The notes beneath the pieces are model-generated. The model saw nothing but the letters and a program-made list of their open reading frames with translations, did not search any database and had not been told where the DNA came from. The translations under genes and the position numbers were made by a program. Positions 21,431-32,003 of a stretch of DNA of 64,000 nucleotides are shown here, piece after piece. The stretch covers positions 155,999,741 to 156,063,740 of the forward strand of contig CM041465.1 in NCBI GenBank assembly GCA_023213395.1. Reading direction: 5' to 3'. Within the stretch, counting starts at the first letter, position 1. Each line of letters opens with the position of its first letter. The stretch comes from Cycas panzhihuaensis (taxonomy: Eukaryota; Cycadophyta).

Positions 21431-22450
21431 CTCCAGTTGGCCCAAATGATGTAAAGGCACTTTCTATTGTAAATTCAAATGATAATAAAGTGTGGCATTT
21501 CAAGTATGGTCATCTTCCACTAGATAAATTAGAAATGATGAAAAAGAACAATATAGTTGATGGGCTCCCTTCTATTTCATCATAACACTTTGTTTGTAAA
21601 GGTTGTCAATTTGGAAAACAACATCGCTTTCCATTCAAAACAAGTGAATGGCGTACTCAGGAAAAGTTAAAATTAGTACACACAAACTTATGTGGTCCTT
21701 TAACTCCATTATTTATAAATGGCTCCAGATATTTTTTGACATTCATTGATGACTTCACTAGAAAAGTCTAGGTATATTTTATTCACAACAAGTCAGATGT
21801 ATTTGATACATTTAAATAATTCAAGGCTGAAGTAGAACTAGAGTTTGGATATAAAATTAAATGTATTAGATCTAACAATGGAAGTGAATATATTTCGAAA
21901 GAGTTCATGAACTACGCAAAAGCAAAGGTATATGAAGGCAATTAACAACTCCTTACACGCCTTAGTCAAACAGGGTTGCAGAGCAAAAAAATAGGACCCT
22001 TATGGAAATGGCACGTAGCATGATTCACGACAAGCAGCTCTCAAAAACTTACTGGGCTAAAGTAGTAAGTACAACATGCTATCTGATAAATCGATATCCA
22101 ACTACAGCATTGCATCAAACAACTCCAGAATAAGAATGGACAGGCAAAAAACCTAATATAAGTAACTTGAAGATCTTTGGCAGTCAAGCATTTGTTCATA
22201 TACCAGATAAAAATAGAACAAAACTTGATTCAAAAGGCATCGAATGCATCATAATTGGGTACAACAAAAATTCAAAAGGGTACAAATAGATCCCAAGACA
22301 AACAAAATCTACGTAAATAGGGATGTAGTCTTTAATGAAGAAATTCCAACAAAGGTCAAGTCTTTAGTTTAAACAATTAAAGAAATACCAAAAATTGAGC
22401 CCCAAAAGGAATCCCTCAATGAAGAATTTGGAGTAACAACAGAAACTGAC
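21431..22450 (+). pseudogene. Cp2 integrase
   Basis: The zinc-binding pre-integrase part reads VWHFKYGHLPLDKLEMM (about 21490) and, after a TAA, CKGCQFGKQHRFPF (21596). The core reads THxDLCGPLTP-like, FLTFIDDFTRKVxVYF, IHNKSDVFDTFK, IRSNNGSEYISKEF and, shifted, TPYTPxSNRVAEQKNRTLMEMARSMI. Stops replace W at 21770 and others. Then KTYWAKVVSTTCYLINRYPT, EWTGKKPNISNLKIFGSQAF and IIIGYNKNSKGYK. At least five stops or indels. Confidence 0.85.
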
Positions 22451-23640
22451 TTGGAAGAGTCAGATTCCTCTCCCCTTATTAAAGAAGGTCAGTTATCGGA
22501 AGAAACAAATGTTGAAGCACTAAGGGAGAAGAAGGTACCAAAATGGTACATCAAAACAATAGAAGAAGGAAAAGGGGACATATATAACCATGGAATTCGA
22601 AGCCAGCAATATCAAGCTCTTCTCAGTAAAATAGAACCACAATCATTTGAAGAAGCAAAGGAAGGTGCAAAATGGAGGACATCAATGGATGTAGAAATGG
22701 ATGCCACTGTCAAAAATCAAACTTGGGATCTGGTGGAACTACCTCCAAACAAACCTACCATCAACAGCAAATGGGTGTACAAGGTAAAAGAAAGAGCAAA
22801 TGGACAAATTAAGAAATTTAAAGCAAGATTGATAGCAAAAGGATACACTCAAACAGCCAGAATTGATTTTGATGAAACTTTTTCTCCTGTGGCCAAACTA
22901 AATACTGTTCGAATAGTGATTGCACTAGCAGCACTGAACAATTGGAAGATTTACCAGTTGAATGTTAAAAGTGCCTTCCTAAATGGAGATCTAGAAGAAG
23001 AAGTTGATATGCAACAACCAGAAGGTTATGTCAAACAGGGACAAGAACATCTGGTGTGTAAACTCAAGAAGGCTCTGTATGGATTGAAACAGGCTCCTAG
23101 AGCCTTGTATGCTAAGCTGGACAAATATTTGTCTCAAAATGGCTTCCACAAGTGCAATTCTGATTCCAATCTTTATGTAAAAGGAAATGAAGGGAAGATA
23201 TCAATCATTGTTGTATATGTCGATGATATGATGCTCATAGGAGACGACCTCATATCAATCTCAGACATAGAAAATGAGTTGGAAAAGAACTTCGAAATGA
23301 CAGATTTGGGCTCCCTAAGCTATTACTTAAGAATAAAAGTTCAACAAAATGAAAACTCAATCACATGTCTCAAAGCAAATACATTAAAGATTTGCTCATC
23401 AAATTTCAAATGGAGAACTGTAATGGGTGTGCAACTCCAATGGAGGTAAATTGCAACTTAGTTCCAGAAGATGGTGAATCAATTGTGAACAATACTCTCT
23501 ATAGACAGCTAATTGGAAGCTTGATCTACTTAATTTCCATAAGACCAGATATTTCACACTCAGTAGGATTGTTGTCTAGATATATGCAGGAACCAAGGAT
23601 GAGACACTAGAAAGCAACCAAAAGGGTACTTAGATACCTA
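22451..23640 (+). pseudogene. Cp2 reverse transcriptase
   Basis: A 332-codon open stretch (22451-23449) covers most of a copia [90 protein letters not shown] and the catalytic VVYVDDMMLIGDD with YVDD at 23216-23227. A shift near 23370 moves the end (SKYIKDLLIKFQMENCNGC, LIGSLIYL) to another frame that stops at 23608. This is the best-preserved RT frame among the plus-strand elements. Confidence 0.9.
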
Positions 23641-24158
23641 AAAGAAACCATGAATCTAAAGCTAGTGTTCACCAAAGAAAAATCAACACAATTAATCAAA
23701 TACTATGATTTTGATTGGGTAGGTGACAAAGAAGACAGAAGATCAACTAGTGGATATTGCTTCTTCTAGGGATCAACAGTCATTTCCTGGTGTAGCAAAA
23801 AATAGCCAACTATTGCACTTTCTTCGACGGAAGCAGAATACAAATCAACAGTTAATGCAACATGTGAAGCACTCTGGCTTAGGCAGTTGCTCATGGACTT
23901 GAACCAATTGGAAAAAGGACCAACCACCTTATTATGTGACAACTAGAGTGCAATAAAATTAGATAAGAATCCCATTGTGCATGTACGAACAAAACATATA
24001 GAAGTGCACCATCACTTCATTCAAGAGAAAGTGCAGAATAAAGAGATTGATCTAGCATACTGTTCCACAACAAACCAGATTGTAGACATTTTAACAGATA
24101 GGTTTCAATTGCTTAGAGGTATGATGGGGCTAAAAGAAGATAAAACATTAAGAGAGGG
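23611..24158 (+). pseudogene. Cp2 RNase H
   Basis: RNase H portion: KATKRVLRYLKETMNLKL, YYDFDWVGDKEDRRSTSGY, TIALSSTEAEYKSTVNATCE, LLCDNxSAIKLDKNP, and RTKHIEVHHHFIQEKVQNKEI. The core residues of copia RNase H (ADWAGD, here FDWVGD; SSTEAEY; DN) are mostly visible. At least four stops occur, at HWK, CFFxG, KKQPT and DNQSA, each explained by a TAG at a W or Q codon. The C-terminus, GLKEDKTLREGV, runs into the polypurine tract. Confidence 0.88.
24151..24158 (+). promoter_or_regulatory. Cp2 polypurine tract
   Basis: AGAGAGGG immediately before the TG of the 3' LTR. Confidence 0.75.
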
Positions 24159-24372
24159 TGTTAGAAAGTAATGTTTTATCTTATGACTCTTAGGGTAGGT
24201 TCATTAGAGAAAGGGGGTAATGTTATTAAACCCTCATTACACTTAATATAAATGGTTGGTTTTGATTAAACCACATAACGATTACTCAATCTAATGTATA
24301 AAAGGAGAGATCCCTCTCACAATGACTGAAATACATTCTTACCTCCCTCAATTGTAATGTTTGAATTTAACA
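24159..24372 (+). repeat. Cp2 3' LTR (214 bp)
   Basis: It starts TGTTAGAAAG and ends GAATTTAACA (inverted TGTTA/TAACA). GTATAAAAGGAGAG near 24296 is a likely TATA box. Right of it the Gy3 frame resumes at 24373, fixing the end. Confidence 0.75.
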
Positions 24373-25858
24373 GTATCTTCCTGTAGTGGTGGTTGAAAAT
24401 TGAGAATCGTATCTGACGGATGTGTGGGATAGGGTTCAACTTCTAATTGTGGGGGCTCGTACAATTTTAATTGGTTGATTTTTTATGAATTCCTAAATGT
24501 ACAAGTAAGTCATGTTGATAAGCATTGGGGCCAACTTATTGAATAATTATAAGAGGTCCAAACCTTATAGGTTTGAACTTGTGATGGTGTTTAAAGCTTT
24601 GTTTGTCCAAGTAAAGCCAAACTTTGTTGCTGATGTTGAAACTGGTTGAGACTCAATGTTGATCATGTTGAATCTTATAGTTTTCCTAGGTTTGATATAA
24701 TATATGTTGGATTGATGTGTGTAGATGCAACAGATACTCAATGAAGCTAGTGGCCTTTTGTTGTTCCTTTTCTTCATGCTTGGTAGTTGGAGATGGTAAT
24801 GCTTAAGGAAGTTCGTATGGAGCTAATGGTTGGTGGTCATAGCAAACTTCGAATGGAGAATGTCTAGTTGATCAATGAATTTTGCTCAATTGTAGCTATG
24901 TTGAACATGGTGGAGGTGCACATCCCATTGCTTATGGTGATGTTGAGAAATTCTAAGGGCTTGAGCCAATGTCCTGTTAACTAGTTTGATTTGGCCATCT
25001 GTTTGTGGATGAAATTATATAGAAAACTTGAGCTGACATCCAAGCATCTTCCATAAGGATAGCCAGAAATGGCTCAAAAAACAGTTATCCCTATCTGATA
25101 TGATAGAAAGCAGTAACCGAAAGTGGGTCCAAACATGTTGGAAAAATAGAGTGGTTGTTTGTGAGGTGGAGATCTCCTTTTTCATGGTATGAATATGGCC
25201 ATTTTGGAAAATCAACACACAATGACAAAAATGTAGTCATTTTCATGTTGTGTGGTGGGCAGTCTGTTGAGGAAGTCCATTGAAATTGATTCCCATAGTC
25301 GGGTTGGGACTGGTAATAGTTGGTAAAGGTTGAGCTTCCTATTGACTATATTAGATTGACTACATAGGGAGCATCATTGAATGTATGTTTCGACTGTTTT
25401 CTGCATGGATGGCCAGTAAAAATATCATTGCAGATGCTAAAGAGTCTTTTGAGTCCCAAAATGACTATTGTAGGAGGATGAGTGAGCTTCCTTAAGAAGT
25501 TGTTGTTGTGGTGTACCAGCAAGTACACAAAGCTTGTTATATTTATACAACAAATCATCCTTAATGTGGCAGTCCAAGTATTGTTCCTTATTGATAATTG
25601 CCGATTGTGTCAGTGCCTCCATGATAGGCCAAAATTGAGGATTTGCATGGTAGAGATTTCTCCAGTCGGTATAAGAGATAATGTGATTGTTGAGCAGTGT
25701 GGTGAGTGCCACTGTCAGAGGATGGTTGAGGAAATCTACTACCTTATTAAATGCTCCTTTTTTATATTTGATGATGAGGTTGAATTATTGTATATAAGAT
25801 GCCCACTTGAGATGCCTATGATCTTGAATTTTTGACTAAGTGTTGAGAAATTACAATG
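24373..25858 (-). pseudogene. Gy3 integrase and C-terminus (left part)
   Basis: Read from right to left on the minus strand: the RNase H/integrase link QDHRHLKWASYIQ and IIKYKKGAFNKVVDFLNHP (25850-25720), NKEQYLDCHIKDDLLYKYNK and AGTPQQQLLKEAHSSSYNSH with the integrase zinc histidines, then the core TTTLFFQHVWTHF and SIISDRDNCFLSHFW (about 25050-25170), and at the end VWLYLDKQSFKHHHKFKPIR, FGPLIII, LKLYEPPQLEVEPYP and FQPPLQEDT, which reaches 24373 where the Cp2 LTR begins. Many frameshifts. The frame joins exactly to the part beyond Cp3 at 40665. Confidence 0.85.
25854..25858. repeat. Target duplication of Cp3, left copy
   Basis: CAATG here, TAATG at 40665-40669, one mismatch. Deleting Cp3 plus one copy restores IHSNHQPLxFLNT across the two halves of Gy3 (compare IHTDHKPLQFLQT in Gy4). 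Confidence 0.85.
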
Positions 25859-26232
25859 TGTTCGGGAACATGAAAGTATGCACAAATGTTTCCAACCGCA
25901 GAATCTTTTACCATACACAACAAGCAAACAAATATACATAGATAACGGATGCACAGTACATAGGAATTTACATGGGAAAACCCTTTCAAGAAAAAACCCA
26001 CTACAAAAGGATCCTTGATGGATCACTTGATTATTGCACAATGGATTGATACAATGATACTTGGGTGTTGAATACACAAGGCCTCAAGGTATTTATACTC
26101 TCCCAAGAGGTGTCACCCAATTAGGGTTGTGACCCTCCAAATAAGTTGCACCTTTTGGCTTCACACCTTTTCACTTAATTAAACTACATTAACATTAACT
26201 AAGTGGCTTAATAATTAATTGCCACGTTAACA
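25859..26232 (-). repeat. Cp3 left (outer 3') LTR, 374 bp
   Basis: It starts TGTTCGGGAACATG and ends CCACGTTAACA. On the minus strand it carries the motif rich in TTTTCCCATG and GGGTTTTTTC common in plant copia LTRs. Confidence 0.92.
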
Positions 26233-26241
26233 TCCCCCCTT
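26233..26241 (-). promoter_or_regulatory. Cp3 polypurine tract, left copy
   Basis: TCCCCCCTT on the plus strand, that is AAGGGGGGA on the coding strand, adjoining the LTR. Confidence 0.88.
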
Positions 26242-27512
26242 AATGTGAATGTGGAGAGCCTGCCAATTGCAACGGTTGTGTTATCATGAAGGCTGGGATT
26301 ATCTTGCAGCTTCTTTATTCTTGTCGATACATCCCCCCTCAAGGATAACATTGGTGAGTCCAAATCTGGTATGCATCTTCGTGAATTGATCTTCAGTGAG
26401 AGGTTTGGTGAATACGTTCGCAAGCTGGAATTCACTCGAATAATAGTTGATCTGCAGCTTCCCTAATTTGATCTGTTCACGAATGTAATGGTGTTGAATC
26501 TCAATGTGCCTCGTACATGCATGAAACTCCAAATTCTTTGATAGACAAATGGTACTTTGGTTATCAACAAAGATAACTGGGTATCCATTTGAAACTCCAA
26601 GAGACCTTGCAACCATATGGCTTCCTTCGCACCTGCACTACATCCTTGATATTCTGCCTCTGTAGAAGAGAGCGCCACTATTTGCTGCTTCTTTAACTGC
26701 CACGAAATAAATCTATTGCGAACACCAAATAGGTATCCAGCAGTGGACTTCCGATCGTTGAAATCTCCTCCCCAATCAGCATCCGTGTAGCCATGCAATT
26801 GCATCTCTTCATCTCAATGGTATTCGAGACCAAGATTGATAGTCTCTTTCAAATATTTCAGAATTTGCTTTGCTGCAACCAAGTGAGATTCCTGAGGATT
26901 TTGCATGTAGCGGGAAGCCAATAATACAGCGTATACGATATCAGGCATGGTATGAGTCAAATAGATCAGACTCCCTAGCAACTAGCGATACTTTCTGCCA
27001 TCTATAGAGGGCTTGGCCATATCCTTCTGTAACTTTGCGCCTTTTACACATGGTGTGCAAACTAATTTGTAATTCTGCATTCCAAATTTCTCCAGCAAGT
27101 TCTTCACATACTGTGACTTCAACAACATGATTTTGTCATCCATCTGCCTAACCTGAATGCCCAATAAGTAGTGAAGCCTCCCAAGGTCTGTCATATCAAA
27201 TGAAGCTCACAGATTGGATTTGACTTTAGTAATAGCCTTGCCACAGTTATCGTCGATGACCAAATCATCCACATACACCACGCAAGTTACTACTGAAGTC
27301 CCTCTTCTCTTCACATACAGATTCGGATCGAGTTTAGAAATCTCGAAACCTTCAGCTTTCAACTTCGCATCCATCTTTTCATACCAAGCACGAGGTGCTT
27401 GTTTCAAGCCATAGATTGACTTCTTCAAACGACACACAAGATGCTCCTAGCCATCCTTAACAAATCCCATAGGCTACGACATATATACCTCCTCCTTTAG
27501 ATCTCCATTAAG
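26242..27512 (-). pseudogene. Cp3 left copy: RT (partial) and RNase H
   Basis: Minus-strand copia RT/RNase H, truncated at the 5' side. From right to left: SMAYGFVKDG-like remains, [20 protein letters not shown], the catalytic [10 protein letters not shown] with YVDD at 27264-27275, MTDLGRLHYLLGIQVRQMDD, then RNase H GYTDADWGGDFNDRKSTAGY, QIVALSSTEAEYQGCSAGAK, CLSKNLEFHACTRHIEI and FTKPLTEDQFTKMHTRFGL. It stops abruptly at 27512, where the second copy at 35900 continues into [10 protein letters not shown]-type sequence. A few stops (Q and W codons to TAG) and frameshifts. Confidence 0.9.
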
Positions 27513-27854
27513 CATACACAAATGTTTCTAACTGTAGAATCTCTTACCATACATAACAAACAAACAAATATACACAGATATAATGATGCACAAGACATGT
27601 GAATTTACGTGGGAAAACCCTTTCAGGAAAAAACCCACCACAAAAGGATCCTTGATGGATCACTTGATTATTGCACAATGGATTGATACAATGATACTTG
27701 GATGTTGAATACACAAGGCCTCAAGGCATTTATACTCTCCCAAGAGGGGTCACCCAATCAGGGTTATGACCCTCTGAATAAGTCACACCTGTTCACTTAA
27801 TTAAACCACATTAACATTAACTAAGTGGCTTAATAATTAATTACCACGTTAACA
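27513..27854 (-). repeat. Cp3 middle LTR, 342 bp, outer edge missing
   Basis: It matches the other two Cp3 LTRs but starts at CATACACAAATG, lacking the first 18 or so bases. It is closer to the right LTR (shared TTGGATGTTG and CTCTGAATAAGTCAC) than to the left one. Confidence 0.9.
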
Positions 27855-27886
27855 TCCCCCCTTAATGTGAATGTGGGGAGCCTGCC
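27855..27886 (-). promoter_or_regulatory. Cp3 polypurine tract, second copy, and Gy4 target
   Basis: TCCCCCCTTAATG repeats the arrangement at 26233. The stretch ends in CTGCC (27882-27886), the left target duplication of Gy4. Confidence 0.88.
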
Positions 27887-28923
27887 TGATTTGAATTTTG
27901 AATGAGAAAGTGAAGACTTAAACCAATTGAAACAAAATCCAAAACAATTTACAATAATATTACATATAATTGAAGATATGTTGAATTTTCTTACAAAACT
28001 CCTTTTGTCTGTGCTCTATTGAGCATGCAAGGGACTGCTACAGCGAGTTGGGAGAATAGAACAGAGTGCTCGGCGCTTCTTGAGCTGCCGTACGTTCTTT
28101 GGAACCTCTGCCTTTGAAGTTTGCAAAATATTTTTTGTTGTCGTTAACCAAAAATCTTCTTTCTTGGTGAAGAGATCCTACTAGCATCTCTTTCTTAGAC
28201 TGCTGCTACTGCTGTCTTCTTCCCTCGGCTGCAACTTCAATCTTCCGGGCTACTTCACGATCCACACAATGGATTTTGTGTGTTGTTCCGTTGTTTTTCT
28301 GTTCTTTTTCCTCTCTACGTAGAATTTCAGATGTTGGAGCCGTTCTCTCTTTTTGGAAAGCGATTTTTAAACAACTCTCCTCAAATCTTGCTTTGTACTG
28401 TGTCTAGGGCTGTGGCGTCCTCTTTTCTGTAGAAAATCTGTTGTTCGTGCCCAGATCTTCGCCATTTAAAACCTTATAATGCATTTTACTTGCAACAGGT
28501 TTTCAGTTTTTCCATTTTCCTATAGATTCCAAAACGGTAAGAGAAATCTTGATAAAATTCTTTTAATTCAGAGATTTTTCTCTTTAAACATGTAGAAGAC
28601 ACGTGTGAGAAGTTCCTCCTTGAATTTCGTGCGAAATGGACTTAATTTATGCCGCCAAAATCGCTGCCGTTTTTATTATTTTTTTGTTTTTCACATTTCA
28701 GGTAGCTTGGTTACCCGCAGAGCACTGGTAGCAAAGGATGAAGACCTGCAGATGTGATTGATGCATACATTTTTTTCCATTTTTTAAGCCTCTTTAAGGC
28801 ATTTTTCTACTAAATGAAGACCATTAAGCCTTTTTAAGGCATTTTTCTACTACATAAAGACCATTAACATGAAAAACAAGGTATTTTAAGAGTATTATAA
28901 CTTAAAGATTCGAAAATGGATCA
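27887..28923 (-). repeat. Gy4 3' LTR (1037 bp)
   Basis: Starts TGATTTGAATTTTG, ends AAAATGGATCA. Aligns along its length with 33634-34662, with scattered substitutions and small indels. Confidence 0.92.
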
Positions 28924-28938
28924 GAACTCCCCTTTTTT
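28924..28938 (-). promoter_or_regulatory. Gy4 polypurine tract
   Basis: Coding-strand AAAAAAGGGGAGTTC directly precedes the 3' LTR. Confidence 0.8.
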
Positions 28939-29368
28939 AGGAGTTCATGGCCTCATCAACTTTATAGTTGTAGATAAGGGAATTTGATTTCCCTATCTCC
29001 TTATTGTACCATTTTGCTTTGCTAGGTACTTGTCCTTTCTCTGCAATTCTGAAGGACTCGATTATGCCTCTTTGTGTCTTGGTCTGCTTCCTTTAAAGAA
29101 TGCAATCATTTTGCATTGGTTCCTCTTTCTCTATTTGCAACTCCTCTGGATTTGGTAAGAGTGGAACTCCGTCTTCATTTTCATCCAACATGGATGGCTC
29201 GAACATCTTCAGATTCTCAACATTCACTTCGAAATACATTTTCATGAATTCTGGAAGTTCAAGCTGGAAAGCATTTTTCCCAATTTTCTTCAAGATTGTA
29301 AAAGGACCATATCGTAAAGATTTTAGCTTTTTGCCTTCACCTTGCAATCTTTTCTTAATGAGGTGCAA
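28939..29368 (-). pseudogene. Gy4 integrase C-terminus and chromodomain-like tail
   Basis: The frame reads KKRLQGEGKKLKSLRYGPF and ILKKIGKNAFQLELPEFMK (the SH3-like end of gypsy integrase), then NVENLKMFEPSM and a polar stretch. After a stop the reading continues as QRKQTKTQRG, ESFRIAEKGQVPSKAKWYNK. That order of QRK-T-T-R-x-G and IA-x-K-G-Q-x-x-x-x-A-K-W is what follows integrase in one branch of plant chromoviruses and may be a degenerate chromodomain. The assignment of the tail is an inference. Confidence 0.7.
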
Positions 29369-30330
29369 CCAAACTCTATCTCCTTCCTTAAAGGAATGGC
29401 TGGTTCTATGTGCATCATGCCACTGTTTGTATCTCTATTGAGATTTTTGAAGCTGCTCTTCAACCTGTTGATGGATTTTTCTGATTCTTTCCAAGAATCT
29501 TTGTGCCTTTTCATCTCTTTCTTCCTCCTTTCCATTTCCTGCAGATAATTGAGCAGAGAATTCAGATCGAAAGGACTTGCAGGCAGAAATCCCAAACATA
29601 CCTCAAATGGTGATTTCTGGGTTGAGCTATGGATAACTCTGTTGAATGCAAATTGCAAGCATGGGAGACTTTCATCTCAAGTCTTAGGATGCTTGGCATT
29701 GTATCCTCGTAACAGCTGTACCAATGTCCTATTGACAACTTCAGTCTGGCTGTCTATTTGAGGATGAAAAGCCGTGCTCATCTTTAGCTTCGTATCCATC
29801 ATTCCCTAAAGTGTTTGCCAAAAATGACTCAGAAATCTACTGTCTCGATCAGAAATGATTGAGTTGGGAAGTCCAAAATACTTCCAAACATGCTGGAAAA
29901 ACAATCTAGCTATGTCTTCTCCTATATGTGTCTTTTTACAGGGAATCAACATCACCATTTTACTGAACCGATCAACAACTACAAACAAATAATCCATACC
30001 ATTTTTGGTTTGTGGTAGTCCTCCCAGGAAATCCATGGAGATACTTTCCCATGGTCGTGATGGAACAGGAAGTGGAATGTACAATCCAAACTTTCTATTG
30101 GCCGGCTTTGATGTGCTACATAATGTACACTGCATCACTGTGGTCACATGTTGCTACATATTTGGCCAATACATATATCGCTGCAAGTTTAGCAATGTCT
30201 TTCCCACTCCAAAGTGCCCTGCAACTCGAGAGGTGTGAGCTTCTCTTATCCACTTCATTTGGTCTGCATGCTTTGGAATGCAAAGCTTGTCTTGCTTGCA
30301 AAGAAGTCCATCTTTCAGCTGGAAATCAGC
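29323..30330 (-). pseudogene. Gy4 integrase core
   Basis: From right to left: KWIREAHTSRVAGHFGVGKT holds the zinc histidines and CTLCSTSKPA the cysteines. The core reads SISMDFLGGLP (first catalytic D), FVVVDRFSKMVMLIPCKKT, IISDRDSRFLSHFW (second D) and, past a frameshift near 29810, [19 protein letters not shown] with the catalytic E. It continues as QFAFNRVIHSSTQKSPFEVC. Stops at Q and W codons. The catalytic triad itself is intact. Confidence 0.9.
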
Positions 30331-30539
30331 AACTACTTTTCCTTGCTATAGCTGCTCAAAGATAGGCTTGAATGCCTCATCTTTCAAATACAAATCAACA
30401 TATTCATCATGGCAGAAAGGTTGAAATTGCATAGCTACCAACAAACCTGGAAATACCTTCTTTGTTGAGGAGGTCTGGACAGCAAGTCTGCAATCTTATT
30501 CGTCGTTCCTTTCTTGTATTTAACCACGATGTGAAACTG

Positions 30540-31715
30540 CTATAAATAGGACATCCACTTCATGTGCCTAGCCTGCTGCAATTTGGACTGAGTCTGCAAG
30601 AATTGCAAAGGCTTGTGGTCGGTGTGGATGACCACTTCTTTTCCCAACAAATATGGTCTCCAATGCTTCACTGCTTGGTGTAATGCATAGAGCTCCTTAT
30701 CGTAAGTTGGGTAGTTTATGACAGCTCCATTAAATGTCTCTGAATGGTATGCTATCGGTTTTCCTTCTTGCTTCAATACTGCTCCCATGGCATAGCCTGA
30801 AGCATCAGTCTCCAATTCAAATGGCTTCTGCAGTGAGGGTAAAGCTAACACTGGTGCCTCACAAATTTTCTGCTTCAAAAGCCTGAAAGCTTTTTCTTGT
30901 TCATTCTCCCAATGAAACTTTGCATGCCCTCCCGTCAATGCATGAAGAGGTGCTGCAATTTGAGAGAATCTGAAAATAAATTTTCTTAAATATTGACATG
31001 CACCAATGAAACTTCTTACCTCTGGTTGTCTTGGGTGTGGGCCAATTGAGAATGACTTTAATCTTTGCTGGGTCAATCTTCAATTCTCCTCCTCCAACCA
31101 CGAAACCTAAGAAGACGAGAGATTGTTTTCCAAACTCGCACTTCTTTAGATTGAGTTTCAACTGCTGCTCTTGGAGAACTTTGAGCACTTTCTCGACATG
31201 TTGGAGGTGCTCCTCCCATGTATGGCTAAAAATCAGAATATCATCTAGATAAACAATTACAAAGTCATCAATGAAGGGTCTCAATACCTCATTGATCAAC
31301 CTCATGAAGGTGGCAGGTGCATTGCATAGACCAAACGGCATCACCAACCATTCGAACAATCCTTGCTTCAATTTGAAGGTTGTCTTCTGAGTATCCTCCT
31401 CTCGGATTCGAACCTGATGGTAGCCTGATTTCAGGTCCATTTTGCTGAAATATCTTGCCGATCGCAATGGTCCAACAAGTCATCTATCCATGGTAAGGGA
31501 TGTCTATTCTTTATGGTGATCTTGTTCAAAGCCCGGTAGTCAATGCATATTCTCCATCCTCCATCTTTTTTTGGCACCAAAATAATAGGTGATCCACATG
31601 GGGAACAACTTGGCTTGATCACTCCTTGTTCCAAGAGTTCTTGAATCTGCCTCTTAATCTCTTCATTTTCCAAAACTGAGTTTTGGTAGAGACTAAGATT
31701 TGGCAAAGGTGAATC
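30540..31715 (-). pseudogene. Gy4 reverse transcriptase and RNase H
   Basis: RT reads [40 protein letters not shown], then after a frameshift near 31440 [40 protein letters not shown] and the catalytic [11 protein letters not shown] with YLDD at 31240-31251. A further shift near 31030 leads to SFIGACQYLRKFIFRFSQIA and RNase H FELETDASGYAMGAVLKQEG, YPTYDKELYALHQAVKHWRP and VIHTDHKPLQFLQTQSKL. The catalytic D, E and D of RNase H are kept. Only two frameshifts separate it from an intact frame. Confidence 0.92.
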
Positions 31716-32003
31716 GAACTATTTGGATTTCATGTTCAATTGCCTTTTAGGGGCAGCCCTTTGGCTTTTGGAATAAGTCATTGTACCTATTCCTTAGGCC
31801 TTCAATCACTTGCACTTGCTTCCTATCCAAAGGCTCGTATTGAGGACTCGCTTGCCCTTTTCTTCCACCTTTGGCTTTATCATCGCTAAGACAAACTTCC
31901 TACAAGCATTAATTAATCTTTTCGCTTGTTGGGAAGATATGAGAGAAATCTTCTTTTGTGGCTTTAATGCATTGATCAGATATGATTTCCTGTCCTTGAT
32001 TAG

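Larger units (their letters stand above)
20089..24372 (+). mobile_element. Cp2, Ty1/copia retrotransposon lacking a visible 5' LTR
   Basis: Copia order is preserved: gag, protease, integrase, RT, RNase H, polypurine tract, 3' LTR. The 3' LTR ends at 24372, and the very next base continues the C-terminal reading frame of Gy3 on the other strand, so Cp2 interrupts Gy3. The 5' LTR and primer site are not recognisable. Confidence 0.85.

Noticed and set aside
24446-24460. TGGGGGCTCGTA, resembling a tRNA-Pro primer-binding site
   Set aside because: The reverse strand here codes the Gy3 tail (LKLYEPPQLEVEP), matching the LYEPP motif of related elements, and no LTR ends at this point.
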